A stretch of DNA of 64,000 nucleotides from positions 2,312,501 through 2,376,500 of the forward strand of contig NZ_CP066369.1 in NCBI RefSeq assembly GCF_016406305.1, read 5' to 3'. The position numbers and the translations under genes were made by a program. Source of the stretch: Shewanella putrefaciens. GTDB taxonomy: Bacteria; Pseudomonadota; Gammaproteobacteria; Enterobacterales; Shewanellaceae. The notes under the pieces were generated by a model that was not told where the DNA came from, did not search any database, and worked only from the letters and a program-made list of their open reading frames with translations. Below, one piece after another: positions 34,713 through 44,695 of the stretch. Every line of letters begins with the position of its first letter. The stretch's first letter is position 1.

Positions 34713-34988
34713 TTAAAATCTTTTAATTCTAACCACTTGCATAATTTCGATTTCGAAACCCGCCACCATTTCAGTGTCAGGATAATACACTAGACTCACC
34801 TTTTGCCCCTGTAAATCCTTGTACTTTTTTACCCGTCGAAACTTAAAGGGCACATCACAATCATCCACCATGATGGTATGTTGTATCCACTCACCCTTCT
34901 CTCTCTGGGTGTGGGAAAGTACGGTTACGCCTTCCGAATGAACTAATCGCTCATGCTTGGCGAGCATCTTTTTTACAGCCTTATTCAT
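34713..34988 (-). CDS. Conserved small protein of unknown function
   Basis: A 91-residue, basic, probably cytoplasmic protein (MNKAVKKMLAKHERLVHSEG...MQVVRIKRF) with no membrane segment or motif I recognise. The predicted beta-rich middle (YKDLQGQKVSLVYYPDTEMVAGFEIE) looks like a small OB- or SH3-like barrel, but that is only an impression. AAAGGA before the ATG and normal codon use support a real gene. It follows the RecQ-like helicase gene by 18 bp on the same strand (upstream gene is 35007-36989, minus), so they may be cotranscribed. Confidence 0.7.
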   Translation of the reverse strand: MNKAVKKMLAKHERLVHSEGVTVLSHTQREKGEWIQHTIMVDDCDVPFKFRRVKKYKDLQGQKVSLVYYPDTEMVAGFEIEIMQVVRIKRF

Positions 34989-35006
34989 GTTCGATCCTTT
35001 GCTATC

Positions 35007-36989
35007 TTAGCGCGTCACCAGCGACGACACTTTCTGTTTTATCTCCGCATATCTTAATTTTTCACAACGACCAAAGCCCTCGAGTTTACGGAGCTGTAAT
35101 CGACTAAACAGGGGAACGACCATTCCCGCAAGGAAACGGCATTGGGTATCAAGGGACACAGGTGCCCCGCCTTTCGCTTGTACTTGATGCTGTAACTTTT
35201 GAAGATCCGCGAGTATCTGGCTTTCCTTTGGCCAAACGGGCTCAGTCGAAAAAGCCAACTTCGCCACCTGCCCACGACACACACTGCAATGGCCACAGTG
35301 CTTAGGTGCTGCAATATCGTCAAAATAGCGTGATAAATTGTAGCTGAGACACGTCTCTAACTCGAAAAAGCGTACTAATTGAGCAATTCGTTGAATTTCT
35401 TTGTGTTCCTTTTCAACGAAATACCCATAAAGTGTATCCACTAACGAGAGATCCCCTAAGGCAATCTCATTAACCTGATACACATCCGTAATACGCTTAG
35501 TTTCAAGCTCAATCAGTTGCTGATCCGCGAGGTATTCTAGCGCCGCTAAAACGCGACCGCGCTCGCTACCTGTAGCCTCATAAAGCGCATTAAAATCTAA
35601 TATGCCCCAGATCCGCTTCATTTGTGTATAGGTAAAAATCTGTGACAAGAATGCCTGTCGCTCGGGATTAAACCTTGGCAAAATTTCCGATGGCTCGACA
35701 ATGAAGCGATAGCTAACATCGGCATAGTAGGCATAAAGTGGTTTTATCACGCCATAGATTTCAAGCTGAACTAACAGGGTTTTAAGCGGTAACTGGCGAA
35801 TATTGCTCGTATTGGACAAGGTATTTAATTGCAGCTCCCAGCGTGCATCATTCTGTTCTTGCTTAATATTTTCAATCAGATATTCAATGGAACCACGTTC
35901 AGGTGTATCACCATAAACAAAGTTTTCCACCGTGTTCATCCCATCAAGATTGGCCAAAGTCACACAATGGGACGGTAAACCATCACGACCCGCGCGGCCA
36001 ATTTCTTGACTGTAATTCTCAATAGATTTAGGTAAGTCATAGTGGATAACAAAGCGGATATTGCTTTTATCAATCCCCATGCCGAAGGCAATTGTCGCGA
36101 CGACGACCTGAATGCGATCCTGCATAAAATCGTTTTGGATCTGTTGGCGCTTAATATCCTCAAACCCGGCATGGTATGCACTGGCAACAATCCCTCTACT
36201 GCACAGCGTCTTTGCCACCTCTTCGGCGGTAGATTGCAAGGTGACATAAACAATCCCGGCACCGGAAAAACGGCTAATCTCCTGGTGAAGCCGTGTGACC
36301 TTATCTTGGCTGGTGACTGGCAGCACGTTCAAATCAAGATTGGCGCGGTAAAACCCCGTTTGCACTATGTGCTCGGGCGCAATATCAAACCGCATCGCCA
36401 TATCTAATTTGACTTTTCGAGTGGCCGTGGCGGTTAACAGCAAGACTAAGGGGATATTTAGTTCTCGGCGATAATCGGGCAACTTTAGGTAATCTGGCCG
36501 AAAATTATGCCCCCATTCTGAAATACAGTGCGCTTCGTCGACGACCAACATTGAAATGGCGACCGACTGGATAAACTGTCGAAAGCGTTCATTTTTAAAG
36601 CGCTCAACGGACACCATTAAAATTTTTAAGCGGCCAGCTCGCGCGTCCATCATCACCTGTTTGCTCTGCTCGGCATTCAAGGTGGAGTCAATACTGGCCG
36701 CAGCTATACCCTTGGCCCGTAAAAACTCGAGTTGATCTTTCATCAATGCCAGTAACGGAGAGATAACTAATGTGAGCTGGGGCAACTGTAGTGCAGTAAA
36801 TTGATAACAAAGGGATTTCCCTGAACCTGTCGGAAAAATTGCCAAGCTAGAGTGCCCCGCCAACAACTGAGAAATGGTTTCTAGTTGTCCACCACGGAAT
36901 GCCGTAAAACCAAATTGCTGCTGCAATAATGGCGCATAGTGAGCGCCATCAGCACTGAGTGCCTGAAGTGTTTGGGGGGAATGAACCAT
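35007..36989 (-). CDS. RecQ-family ATP-dependent DNA helicase lacking HRDC
   Basis: A 660-residue superfamily 2 helicase. Motif I is FPTGSGKS (52-59), motif II VDEAHCISEWG with DEAH at 151-154, motif III LLLTATATRKV, motif V TIAFGMGIDKSNIRFVIHYDLP and motif VI QEIGRAGRDG. A zinc-binding segment follows (C in LETCLSYNLSRYFDD, then CGHCSVC), then a winged-helix-like part. The HRDC domain of standard RecQ is not seen at the C-terminus, and the linker after the helicase core is longer. It is probably a second RecQ-like enzyme rather than the housekeeping one, acting in repair of branched DNA. Confidence 0.88.
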   Translation of the reverse strand: MVHSPQTLQALSADGAHYAPLLQQQFGFTAFRGGQLETISQLLAGHSSLAIFPTGSGKSLCYQFTALQLPQLTLVISPLLALMKDQLEFLRAKGIAAASIDSTLNAEQSKQVMMDARAGRLKILMVSVERFKNERFRQFIQSVAISMLVVDEAHCISEWGHNFRPDYLKLPDYRRELNIPLVLLLTATATRKVKLDMAMRFDIAPEHIVQTGFYRANLDLNVLPVTSQDKVTRLHQEISRFSGAGIVYVTLQSTAEEVAKTLCSRGIVASAYHAGFEDIKRQQIQNDFMQDRIQVVVATIAFGMGIDKSNIRFVIHYDLPKSIENYSQEIGRAGRDGLPSHCVTLANLDGMNTVENFVYGDTPERGSIEYLIENIKQEQNDARWELQLNTLSNTSNIRQLPLKTLLVQLEIYGVIKPLYAYYADVSYRFIVEPSEILPRFNPERQAFLSQIFTYTQMKRIWGILDFNALYEATGSERGRVLAALEYLADQQLIELETKRITDVYQVNEIALGDLSLVDTLYGYFVEKEHKEIQRIAQLVRFFELETCLSYNLSRYFDDIAAPKHCGHCSVCRGQVAKLAFSTEPVWPKESQILADLQKLQHQVQAKGGAPVSLDTQCRFLAGMVVPLFSRLQLRKLEGFGRCEKLRYAEIKQKVSSLVTR

Positions 36990-37275
36990 GGACTACCCTT
37001 TGCTCTATTGGGGCTTAATCACTAAGGAGCCTACGCCCCGATAAAGCCTGCAACGAGCTAACATTGAAATCTGTGGGCTAGTTTACCAAATTCTGCTCGA
37101 CTTTACGGGCTTAATTGCCCCTATGACTGATGACGAATCCCTAAACCGCTGATATCGATCATGTTTCAGTCAATACTCAGACCATGAACCTCTTGAAAAA
37201 CATTAAGCATAATTCAATAAAATCAACCTATTAAACTTACAACAAGGTAACTCACGGCTCACTAAGATAAATGTT

Positions 37276-37599
37276 CTACTTTCTTGCAAGGTACAGATTA
37301 ATGAGCGAGGTTAACTTATCTTGAAAACGCTCTTCAAATGCGTCTATATCCCGGCCGATTAAGGCAAAATACTGGGTCGACTGTGCATGTGAGAGTAATT
37401 TATTTGCCACGCTGTACTGCATTTCCTCTAGGGTTTTATCGTACCTTGGCGTTAGGATCCAAGTGCCCACATCCACATCAAAATGCTGCATTGCCCTTTG
37501 CGCCAAGGCACAAAAAGCCTCTATATGGTCACGGCCGTCGGGTCCAAGACAACCGGGTTCCACTCGGCATAATACGGCAATTTTCCTCTCAACCGACAT
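37276..37599 (-). CDS. Conserved protein of unknown function
   Basis: A 107-residue cytoplasmic protein starting MSVERKIAVLCRVEPGCLGPDGRDHIEAFC and rich in helices, without membrane segments. The AGGGAGATC ribosome site ahead of the ATG is good. The two Cys and the GPDGxxHIExFC stretch look conserved-like, but I cannot assign a family. It stands between the helicase gene and the phosphatase gene and is divergent from the latter. Confidence 0.7.
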   Translation of the reverse strand: MSVERKIAVLCRVEPGCLGPDGRDHIEAFCALAQRAMQHFDVDVGTWILTPRYDKTLEEMQYSVANKLLSHAQSTQYFALIGRDIDAFEERFQDKLTSLINLYLARK

Positions 37600-37773
37600 G
37601 ATCTCTCCCTAAAATAATGGCATTGCAAATGGCACAGCAAGCCGCCTATTAAGCGGCGTTCTAAAGAGTTTACGTGACCGAGAAAATAAGTCACGTTGAA
37701 CCTTAATCTTAGTGAAATTTAAGATTATTTTTCGCCGTTTGCATCGTTAACATAAAAGAAATTTAGCCCAATT

Positions 37774-37817
37774 TTGTCGCTTTATTGTCATATGAATTCA
37801 CCTTTACTGTCATATTG
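37774..37817 (+). promoter_or_regulatory. Probable Pho box array of the phosphatase gene
   Basis: Four consecutive 11-bp units start at 37774 (TTGTCGCTTTA), 37785 (TTGTCATATGA), 37796 (ATTCACCTTTA) and 37807 (CTGTCATATTG). Units 1, 2 and 4 carry the TGTC-type PhoB half-site at 11-bp phase, as in known Pho boxes (CTGTCATAAA-type). An overlapping perfect palindrome CTGTCATA-TTGC-TATGACAG spans 37807-37826. This points to induction under phosphate starvation. Confidence 0.62.
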
Positions 37818-37870
37818 CTATGACAGGCTATGGCTCGATATTTAATTCTATCCTTCAACTGGAGTGCAAT

Positions 37871-39928
37871 ATGAGCAAGGCCACCTTTGATCCTACACTT
37901 TATAATAAAAGCAATAATGAACCCTTTAACCAAGTGTTGGATAAACATTTATCCCGTCGTAACTTTGTAAAAGGCGGACTCGGTATTAGCGCCATGACCG
38001 CCTTTGCAGGTATAGGTTTAGTGGGCTGTGGTTCTGATAATTCTTCAACGCCCAAGCCTGTCGATCCTGTTGTGCCAGTCCCACCCACTAAAAGCAGTGC
38101 AAAACTGAATTTCACTTCAGTTGCAGGCTCTCGCTTAGATGCAGTGGTTGTGCCTGAAGGCTATACCGCACAGGTTCTTGCCCCTTGGGGAACACCATTA
38201 AATTCAAAAGCTGCCCCTTGGAAAAGTGATGGCACTAATACCGCCGATGACCAAGCAAACTCTGTTGGTATGCACCACGATGGCATGCATTTCTTCCCCC
38301 TAGATGACGCAGGTAATGACGGCTTATTGTGCATTAACCATGAATATATCGATGAAATTGCCCTGCATCCTATGGGTCAAACATTTGACCCAACTTCTGG
38401 TCTACGCACTATTGTCGATGAAGTGCGAAAAGAAATTAATGCCCACGGCGTGACTGTGGTACGCATCAAACTGGTCAATTCTCAGTGGGAAGTGGTTGCA
38501 AATGATGCCCATAACCGCCGCTTTACCGGTGCGACAGTAATGGATATGGCAGGCCCTCTGGCCTATTCTCCGCTACTTGAAACCCGCTATTCACCCGATG
38601 GCAGTCAAGCCCGTGGCACACTCAATAACTGTGGCAATGGCTATACCCCTTGGGGCACATATCTAACCTGCGAAGAAAACTGGCCGGGTTACTTTGCTAA
38701 TCGTGGCACCTTAACTGCCGAACAAGCGCGCATCGGGATCAGCAAAACCAGCACTCGCTACGGCTGGGATGATCTTGCAGGCCACGATGAAGAACGTCTC
38801 GATGAATTTGCCCGTTTTGATGTGACACCAAAGGGTGCTAGTGCCCAGGACGATTACCGCAACGAAGCGAATGGTCACGGCTATATCGTTGAAATCGATC
38901 CCTATAACCCAAGCTCGCGTGCCATCAAACGTACCGCACTCGGTCGCTTCCGCCACGAAGGTTGTACCTTTGGTAAATTGGTCGAAGGTAAACCCGTAGT
39001 GTTTTACTCTGGCCACGATTCTCAGTTCGAATACTTATATAAATTTGTTTCGAATGCGGTTTGGGATGCAAAAGATGCCACCAGCAGCAACCATTTACAA
39101 ATGGGCGATAAGTACATGAATGAAGGGACGCTATATGTCGCTAAATTCAATGAGAATGGCGGCGGTGTCTGGTTACCTTTAACCTTAGATAGCCAAACTA
39201 CAGACGGCAAAACTTTAAGCAATAGCTTCGCCACCTTAGCCGACATTATTCTAAACACTGCGGGTGCTGCGGATTTAGTGGGCGCGACACCTATGGATCG
39301 CCCTGAGTGGTGCGCGGTCGATCCTTTCACTGGCTCTGTCTATTTGACGTTAACCAACAACTCAAAACGTAGCGAAGCAAATCCTGCAAACCCAAGACTT
39401 AAAAACTACTTTGGCCATATTATCCGTTGGGATGAAGGCGATAAAGACACTGAATTTACATGGGATATCTTCGTCTTTGGCTCACCCAGTGATGGCAATG
39501 CCGAGACTAACCTTTCGGGCTTAACGGATTTAAACCAATTTGCGAGCCCAGATGGTTTAGCCTTCGATAAGCGCGGTATTTTATGGGTACAAACCGATAA
39601 TGGCGCGAAGGAAGTCACTGAAAAGACTAACGATCAAATGCTAGCGATTGTCCCTTCGACACTCCTCGATAGTGCTAATAAGCAGGCCAGTGTTACAAGC
39701 GAAAACCAAATGGAATTAAAGCGTTTCTTCGTTGGCCCCAACGACTGTGAAGTGACAGGTTTCGCGATTAGCCCAGATTACACTTCTGTATTTGCTAACA
39801 TTCAGCATCCAGGTAACTGGCCTTATTCGTCCAATGCGGCGCAAGCAACGCCAGCGGGCACAAGCTTACGCCCCCGCGCTGCAACCGTTGTGATTCGTAA
39901 GCTAGATGGCAAAGAAGTCGCCGTATAA
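37871..39928 (+). CDS. PhoX-family (DUF839) phosphatase, Tat-exported
   Basis: A 685-residue protein with a twin-arginine signal (SRRNFVKGG, 28-36) and a following hydrophobic stretch that ends with VGCGSD, which could also serve as a lipobox. The rest is a DUF839 propeller: CGNGYTPWGTYLTCEENW, RFRHEGCTFGKLVEGKPVVFYSGHDSQFEYLYKFVS, DRPEWCAVDPFTGSVYLTLTNN, FASPDGLAFDKRGILWVQTDN and GPNDCEVTGFAISPD. PhoX enzymes use calcium and iron to release phosphate from organic esters in the periplasm or outside. The ATG at 37871 has GGAG ahead; an upstream in-frame ATG (37820) overlaps the operator region. The Pho-box-like array supports a phosphate-scavenging role. Confidence 0.88.
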   Translation: MSKATFDPTLYNKSNNEPFNQVLDKHLSRRNFVKGGLGISAMTAFAGIGLVGCGSDNSSTPKPVDPVVPVPPTKSSAKLNFTSVAGSRLDAVVVPEGYTAQVLAPWGTPLNSKAAPWKSDGTNTADDQANSVGMHHDGMHFFPLDDAGNDGLLCINHEYIDEIALHPMGQTFDPTSGLRTIVDEVRKEINAHGVTVVRIKLVNSQWEVVANDAHNRRFTGATVMDMAGPLAYSPLLETRYSPDGSQARGTLNNCGNGYTPWGTYLTCEENWPGYFANRGTLTAEQARIGISKTSTRYGWDDLAGHDEERLDEFARFDVTPKGASAQDDYRNEANGHGYIVEIDPYNPSSRAIKRTALGRFRHEGCTFGKLVEGKPVVFYSGHDSQFEYLYKFVSNAVWDAKDATSSNHLQMGDKYMNEGTLYVAKFNENGGGVWLPLTLDSQTTDGKTLSNSFATLADIILNTAGAADLVGATPMDRPEWCAVDPFTGSVYLTLTNNSKRSEANPANPRLKNYFGHIIRWDEGDKDTEFTWDIFVFGSPSDGNAETNLSGLTDLNQFASPDGLAFDKRGILWVQTDNGAKEVTEKTNDQMLAIVPSTLLDSANKQASVTSENQMELKRFFVGPNDCEVTGFAISPDYTSVFANIQHPGNWPYSSNAAQATPAGTSLRPRAATVVIRKLDGKEVAV

Positions 39929-40009
39929 AGGACGTAAGGGACAAACGCATCTTTGATCAGTGTGATTGTCCCAAGTCACCACCAAGTCACCAATGGAATG
40001 GAATGAAAT

Positions 40010-40036
40010 AAAAATCCCCGTTAACGGGGATTTTTT
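40010..40036 (+). terminator. Bidirectional terminator between phosphatase and efflux operon
   Basis: AAAATCCCCGTT and AACGGGGATTTT form a perfect hairpin with A-run and T-run flanks, between convergent transcripts. Confidence 0.92.
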
Positions 40037-40063
40037 ATTGTCATCTGTGCGTGGCCAAATGGG

Positions 40064-41524
40064 TCAGATCTGCCCTCCTCCAAGTGCCCGGTATAAGGCT
40101 ACTTTTGCTAATTGTTTATCCCGCAAAATTTCACTATAGGCTAATTGCGCACTAAACAATTGCCGCTGTGCATCCATTAAGTCTAAGGATGTCGCAACAC
40201 CATTTTGATACCTCAATCTTGCAAGCCGAGCATATTCCTTTGAAGATGCGACTAATTCTTGCTGTGCACCACTCGCAAGCTCGGCACGTTTCAGATTATT
40301 TAAGGCATCATTGACATCAAAATACGCATTTAATACCACATGGCGATAATTCAGCATGGCTTGCTTAGAGGTCTCGGAGGCGATATCAAACTGGGCGGAG
40401 ATTTTACCACTGTTAAAAATGGGCGCCGTAATGCCACCGAGCAATGACCAAGTCACACCATTGGCGTCAAAAATATCCGTTAGATGGTCATTTTCGCGGC
40501 CGTACACACCCGAAATAACAAACTTGGGGAAAAATGCAGCCTTAGCGACCCCTACATGGGCATTCGCAGCGATCATAGCTTGCTCGGCAATTTTGACATC
40601 GGGCCGCATGCTTAATAGCTGCGATGGGACGCCCGCACTGAGCTCGTCGGGTAAGCCTTTTACTTCCGGCATATTTTGGCGTTCTGGCAGGGGGAAGTCA
40701 TACTCACCAAGCAAAATATAGAGCTGATTGACTTTAAATTGGCGCTCATAATTCAACGTTGGCAAAGTCACTTTCGCGCTCTGCAATTCCACTTCCGCCT
40801 GGCGTACATCTAACCCTGAAATCATCCCATTTGCATGGCGTAATTGGGCTATCTTAAGTTCTTTTTGCCTTAGTGTGACTGTTTCACTCGAGACTCGATA
40901 ACGCTGCTCCACATCCAGCCATTCATAGTAGCGATTAGCGATATCACTGATAAGACTCACATAGGTTAAGCGAAGCGATTCCACCTCGGATAAGTACATA
41001 GCCTCGGTTGCCTCACTCGTGCGGCGATTGGCGCCCCATAGGTCTACTTCCCAGGAGACTGTCCCCTGCAGATCTAAGGTTGTTTCTGGGCTAGGTGAAG
41101 TATTAGTGGCTGCGCTATCGAGCGTGCGTTCAAACCCCGCCGATATTGCAACATCCGGCCAGAGAGCACTGTCGGATACTGTTATCTTTGAACGGGCCGC
41201 GATGAGACGGGACTGGGCAATTTGCAGATTTAAATTGTTTGCTAATGCGTGTTCAATCAACTGTAAAAGCGCGGGATCTTGATAAAAACTGCGCCAGGAT
41301 AACGCAGCGATAGCGTTTGGGTCGCTAAGATCCTCATTAGCTGTGCCTTGCACTGAGTATTGTTCGGGTAAATTCAGCTCTGGCCGTTCGTAATCGGGCC
41401 CAAGGGAACAGGCTCCAACACTGAGCGCAGCGACAAGCCCTAAGAAAATGGGATTACGTTGAAATCGCCCCATTGAAATCCTGTTTGGTCCCACCATAGG
41501 GGAAGCATACGGGTTATTAGCCAC
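40064..41524 (-). CDS. RND efflux outer-membrane factor (OprM/NodT family lipoprotein)
   Basis: A 486-residue outer-membrane channel component. A lipobox (LSVGACS) lies near residue 39, followed by LGPDYERPELNLPEQY, typical of the OprM/CusC group, and two OEP repeats with long coiled-coil helices. The GTG start at 41524 overlaps the permease stop by 8 bp and has AGGAGGTGA at ideal spacing. An ATG 17 codons further in (41473, AGGA upstream) would give a more usual signal peptide, so it may also be used. It is the last gene of the MFP-permease-OMF operon and should form the exit duct of the pump. Confidence 0.92.
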   Translation of the reverse strand: MANNPYASPMVGPNRISMGRFQRNPIFLGLVAALSVGACSLGPDYERPELNLPEQYSVQGTANEDLSDPNAIAALSWRSFYQDPALLQLIEHALANNLNLQIAQSRLIAARSKITVSDSALWPDVAISAGFERTLDSAATNTSPSPETTLDLQGTVSWEVDLWGANRRTSEATEAMYLSEVESLRLTYVSLISDIANRYYEWLDVEQRYRVSSETVTLRQKELKIAQLRHANGMISGLDVRQAEVELQSAKVTLPTLNYERQFKVNQLYILLGEYDFPLPERQNMPEVKGLPDELSAGVPSQLLSMRPDVKIAEQAMIAANAHVGVAKAAFFPKFVISGVYGRENDHLTDIFDANGVTWSLLGGITAPIFNSGKISAQFDIASETSKQAMLNYRHVVLNAYFDVNDALNNLKRAELASGAQQELVASSKEYARLARLRYQNGVATSLDLMDAQRQLFSAQLAYSEILRDKQLAKVALYRALGGGQI

Positions 41525-44500
41525 GGCTCACCTCCTCGGCGGTATCATGATCTAAAAGCAGTACCTCTTTAGTATCAATAGGCTGCCTTGCTGATTTCTT
41601 TTTCACCCAGCCCGCTGTGGTGACAAAAAATAACGGAACAAACACAATCCCTATGGTCGTCGCCAATACCATGCCCCCTAAAATAGGCAGTGAAATAGAT
41701 TGCCGGCTCACGGCCCCAGGACCCGCGGATAAAACCAAAGGCAATACGCCAAGGATAAAGGCCATTGATGTCATAAGTATCGGTCTAAAGCGCATCGTTG
41801 CCGCCTCTAGGGCCGCCTCCAAGCAGGATTTGCCCTGTTGGTGCAACTGATTGGCAAACTCCACAATCAAAATAGCATTCTTCGCCGCCATACCAATAAG
41901 TGCGATAAAAGCCACTTGGAAGAATAAATTACTCTCCATGCCGCTGATTAAGGTCGTGATGGCCGCACCTAATAGTGCAATCGGTGCAATAAGCAGTACC
42001 GCCACAGGTATGCTCCAGCTTTCATACAGAGCCGCTAAAAATAGGAACACAAATAGCAAGGCTAGACCAATCGCCACGCCCGTTTGATTGGCCGATTGCA
42101 CCTCTTGGTAGGTAATGCCAGTCCACTCGTATTTAAATTCATCGGGCAATATCGGTTTTGCAACCCGCGCTATCGCCTCGATAACATCCCCGGTGGCATA
42201 GCCTGCGGCGGGCGTGACATTAATGGAAGCACTGGAAAATAAGTTGTAATGGGTCACAGAGGCGGGGCCGACAGTGTACTCATATTTCGCTAACACCCCA
42301 ATCGGCACCATAGCGCCGTTTGATGAGCGCACATAATAGTCTTTAATTTGGTGCGGAAATTGTCGATAGCTTTCTTCTGCTTGAATTTTAACCCTATAGA
42401 CTCGGCCAAACAGATTAAAATCATTGACTGTCGATGAGTCAGTTAATGTTTTGATTGTACTGTAAATATCACCAACATTAACCCCGATAGCCATGGCTTT
42501 GGCTTCATCCACTGACAAATGCAACTGGGGAATCGCACTTTGCAAAGACACACTGGCACTGGCGACTTCGGGTTGGAGCTTTAAGATTTCGACTAACTCA
42601 TTGGCGGTTTCAACCAAGCCTTGAAAGTGAGTACCAGAGGTATCCTGCAGTTGCATTTCAACACCAGAACCGCTCCCTAGCCCCGGCACAGCTGAGGGTA
42701 AATACAGGTTAAATTCGGCCTCTAAAACTTGCTCTAAATCCTTATCAATAGCTTCCATCACAGCTTTAACCGTGGCATTGGTCGCTTCACGGTCAGCCCA
42801 AGGTTTAAGTATGACTTCAAATTGCCCATTGGCCTGATTGGCGCCCGAGCGGCGATTTTCACCCGCGAGGGTAAAGGAGTAAGCAACGGAGGGATGGGCA
42901 CGTACATATTGCTCGGCCTTCTTCAATACCGTTTCAGTACGATTAACCGTTGAACCATCGGGTAAGGTCATATCGATAAAGAACCGCCCTTGGTCTTCAT
43001 CGGGCATAAAACTGCTCGGGATATGCGACATAATCAGATACACCCCGCCCAACATGATCACAAAGGCAAGATAACTACGTTTAGCGTGCTTATTGGTCAA
43101 GGCCACAAGGGCGACATAACGGCTGGTACTCATATCCAATTTGGTATTCAGCCAGTAAAAAAAGCCCTTCTGCGGGGATTTACCCGGCTTGAGCAATAAG
43201 GCGCACAATGCAGGGCTCAAAGTTAAGGCAACCACGGTTGAAATTAACACTGCGACCGTAATCGCGACCGCAAATTCACGGTACATAATCCCAGTGATCC
43301 CCGCTAAAAATGACACGGGCACAAATACGGCGCAAAGCACTAAACTGGTCGCGACTAGGGCTCCTGAAAGCTCTTTCATCGCCCCGCGTGTCGCATCGAC
43401 GGCGGACATCCCCTTCTCGTGGATCAGCCGCTCTACGTTCTCCACCACCACAATAGCATCATCAACCACAATCCCAATGGCGAGCACTAATGCCAGTAAA
43501 CTCACAGTATTAATCGTAAATCCAAAGGCAAGCATCGCGGCCAAGGTACCAATGAGTGACACGGGGACGGCGATCGCGGGGATCAAAGTGGCGCGGGCAT
43601 TTTGTAAGAATAAATACACGACAAAGACCACCAGCACTAAGGCCTCTATCAAGGTGTGGATCACTTCATCGATGGACTCTTGGATAAAAATCGAAGCATC
43701 GTAAAACACTTGCCATTTCATCCCCTGGGGAAACTTTTGCGCCAGCTCTGCCATGGTCTGTTTGACCTTTTGCGTCACTTCGAGGGCATTGGCCCCCGGC
43801 AACAAATATACCTGCAGGATAGTGGCATTTTGCCCGTTGAGTTGGGATTGTAGGGTGTAGGCAGAGGAACCTAATTCGACCCCAGCAATATCCCGCAGGC
43901 GAATAAGCGAACCATCGGGGTTAGCGCGCACAATGATTTCATTAAACGCTTGGACTGAACTCAATCGCCCCGCAACGCTAATAGGCAGGGTCAGACTAAT
44001 ATCATCACTATTAGGTTGAGCCCCAATGGTGCCCGCTGGCGATTCCTTATTCTGTGCTTTAATCGCATTAATCACATCTGTGGTGGTTAAGCTGTAGCCT
44101 GCCATGGCATCGGGTTTAAGCCAGATCCGCATGGAGTAACTTCGTGATCCGGTATTTCGAGTGCGCCCAACGCCGGGGATGCGCCTAAGGGCCGATTCAA
44201 TATTGATAGTGGCATAGTTGCTTAGGTAAATTTCATCGAAACGCTCATCATCTGAGGTCAAGGCGAGCTTTAATAATTCAACTGACGCATCTTTAGAGAC
44301 TGTCACGCCTTCGGTTTGCACATCTATCGGTAAACCGCCAGCAGCCTGCTGGGCTGAATTTTGTACATCGACGGCCGCTAAATCCGCATTTGTTCCCACA
44401 TCAAAGGTGATAGTCACACTCGTGCTACCTGAGTTGGTACTCTTTGAACTCATGTAGATCATATTGGGTACGCCATTGACTTCTTGTTCCAGTGGCGTTG

Positions 44501-44684
44501 CAACAGACTCGGCGGCTGTGGTCGAACTGGCACCCGGGTAGGAAGCCGAAATCGTGACTTGGGGTGGCGTGATATAGGGATATTGATCGACGGGTAACTT
44601 GAACATGGCAATGGCACCTAGCAGCACAATAACGATCGAAATCACGCTGGCAAAAATGGGCCGATTGATAAAAAACTGCGCCAT
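41517..44684 (-). CDS. RND multidrug efflux permease (HAE1, AcrB/MexB type)
   Basis: A 1055-residue inner-membrane proton/drug antiporter with twelve membrane segments and two large periplasmic loops. The start MAQFFINRPIFASVISIVIVLLGAIAMFKLPVDQYP and the TM4 proton-relay motif GIVVDDAIVVVENVER are standard for this family, as is the second-half GMAAKNAILIVEFA. Closest in style to AcrB/MexB/AdeB pumps for hydrophobic drugs. It stands between the adaptor and the outer-membrane factor, with GGAGC before the ATG. No regulator gene lies next to the operon, so control must come from elsewhere. Confidence 0.96.
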   Translation of the reverse strand: MAQFFINRPIFASVISIVIVLLGAIAMFKLPVDQYPYITPPQVTISASYPGASSTTAAESVATPLEQEVNGVPNMIYMSSKSTNSGSTSVTITFDVGTNADLAAVDVQNSAQQAAGGLPIDVQTEGVTVSKDASVELLKLALTSDDERFDEIYLSNYATINIESALRRIPGVGRTRNTGSRSYSMRIWLKPDAMAGYSLTTTDVINAIKAQNKESPAGTIGAQPNSDDISLTLPISVAGRLSSVQAFNEIIVRANPDGSLIRLRDIAGVELGSSAYTLQSQLNGQNATILQVYLLPGANALEVTQKVKQTMAELAQKFPQGMKWQVFYDASIFIQESIDEVIHTLIEALVLVVFVVYLFLQNARATLIPAIAVPVSLIGTLAAMLAFGFTINTVSLLALVLAIGIVVDDAIVVVENVERLIHEKGMSAVDATRGAMKELSGALVATSLVLCAVFVPVSFLAGITGIMYREFAVAITVAVLISTVVALTLSPALCALLLKPGKSPQKGFFYWLNTKLDMSTSRYVALVALTNKHAKRSYLAFVIMLGGVYLIMSHIPSSFMPDEDQGRFFIDMTLPDGSTVNRTETVLKKAEQYVRAHPSVAYSFTLAGENRRSGANQANGQFEVILKPWADREATNATVKAVMEAIDKDLEQVLEAEFNLYLPSAVPGLGSGSGVEMQLQDTSGTHFQGLVETANELVEILKLQPEVASASVSLQSAIPQLHLSVDEAKAMAIGVNVGDIYSTIKTLTDSSTVNDFNLFGRVYRVKIQAEESYRQFPHQIKDYYVRSSNGAMVPIGVLAKYEYTVGPASVTHYNLFSSASINVTPAAGYATGDVIEAIARVAKPILPDEFKYEWTGITYQEVQSANQTGVAIGLALLFVFLFLAALYESWSIPVAVLLIAPIALLGAAITTLISGMESNLFFQVAFIALIGMAAKNAILIVEFANQLHQQGKSCLEAALEAATMRFRPILMTSMAFILGVLPLVLSAGPGAVSRQSISLPILGGMVLATTIGIVFVPLFFVTTAGWVKKKSARQPIDTKEVLLLDHDTAEEVSRG

Positions 44685-44695
44685 TACTGTTGCTC

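Noticed and set aside
43189..43704. 171-codon plus-strand ORF opposite the RND permease gene
   Set aside because: It is antisense to a well-supported gene and its Thr/Ser/Ala-rich composition is what the complement of membrane segments gives.
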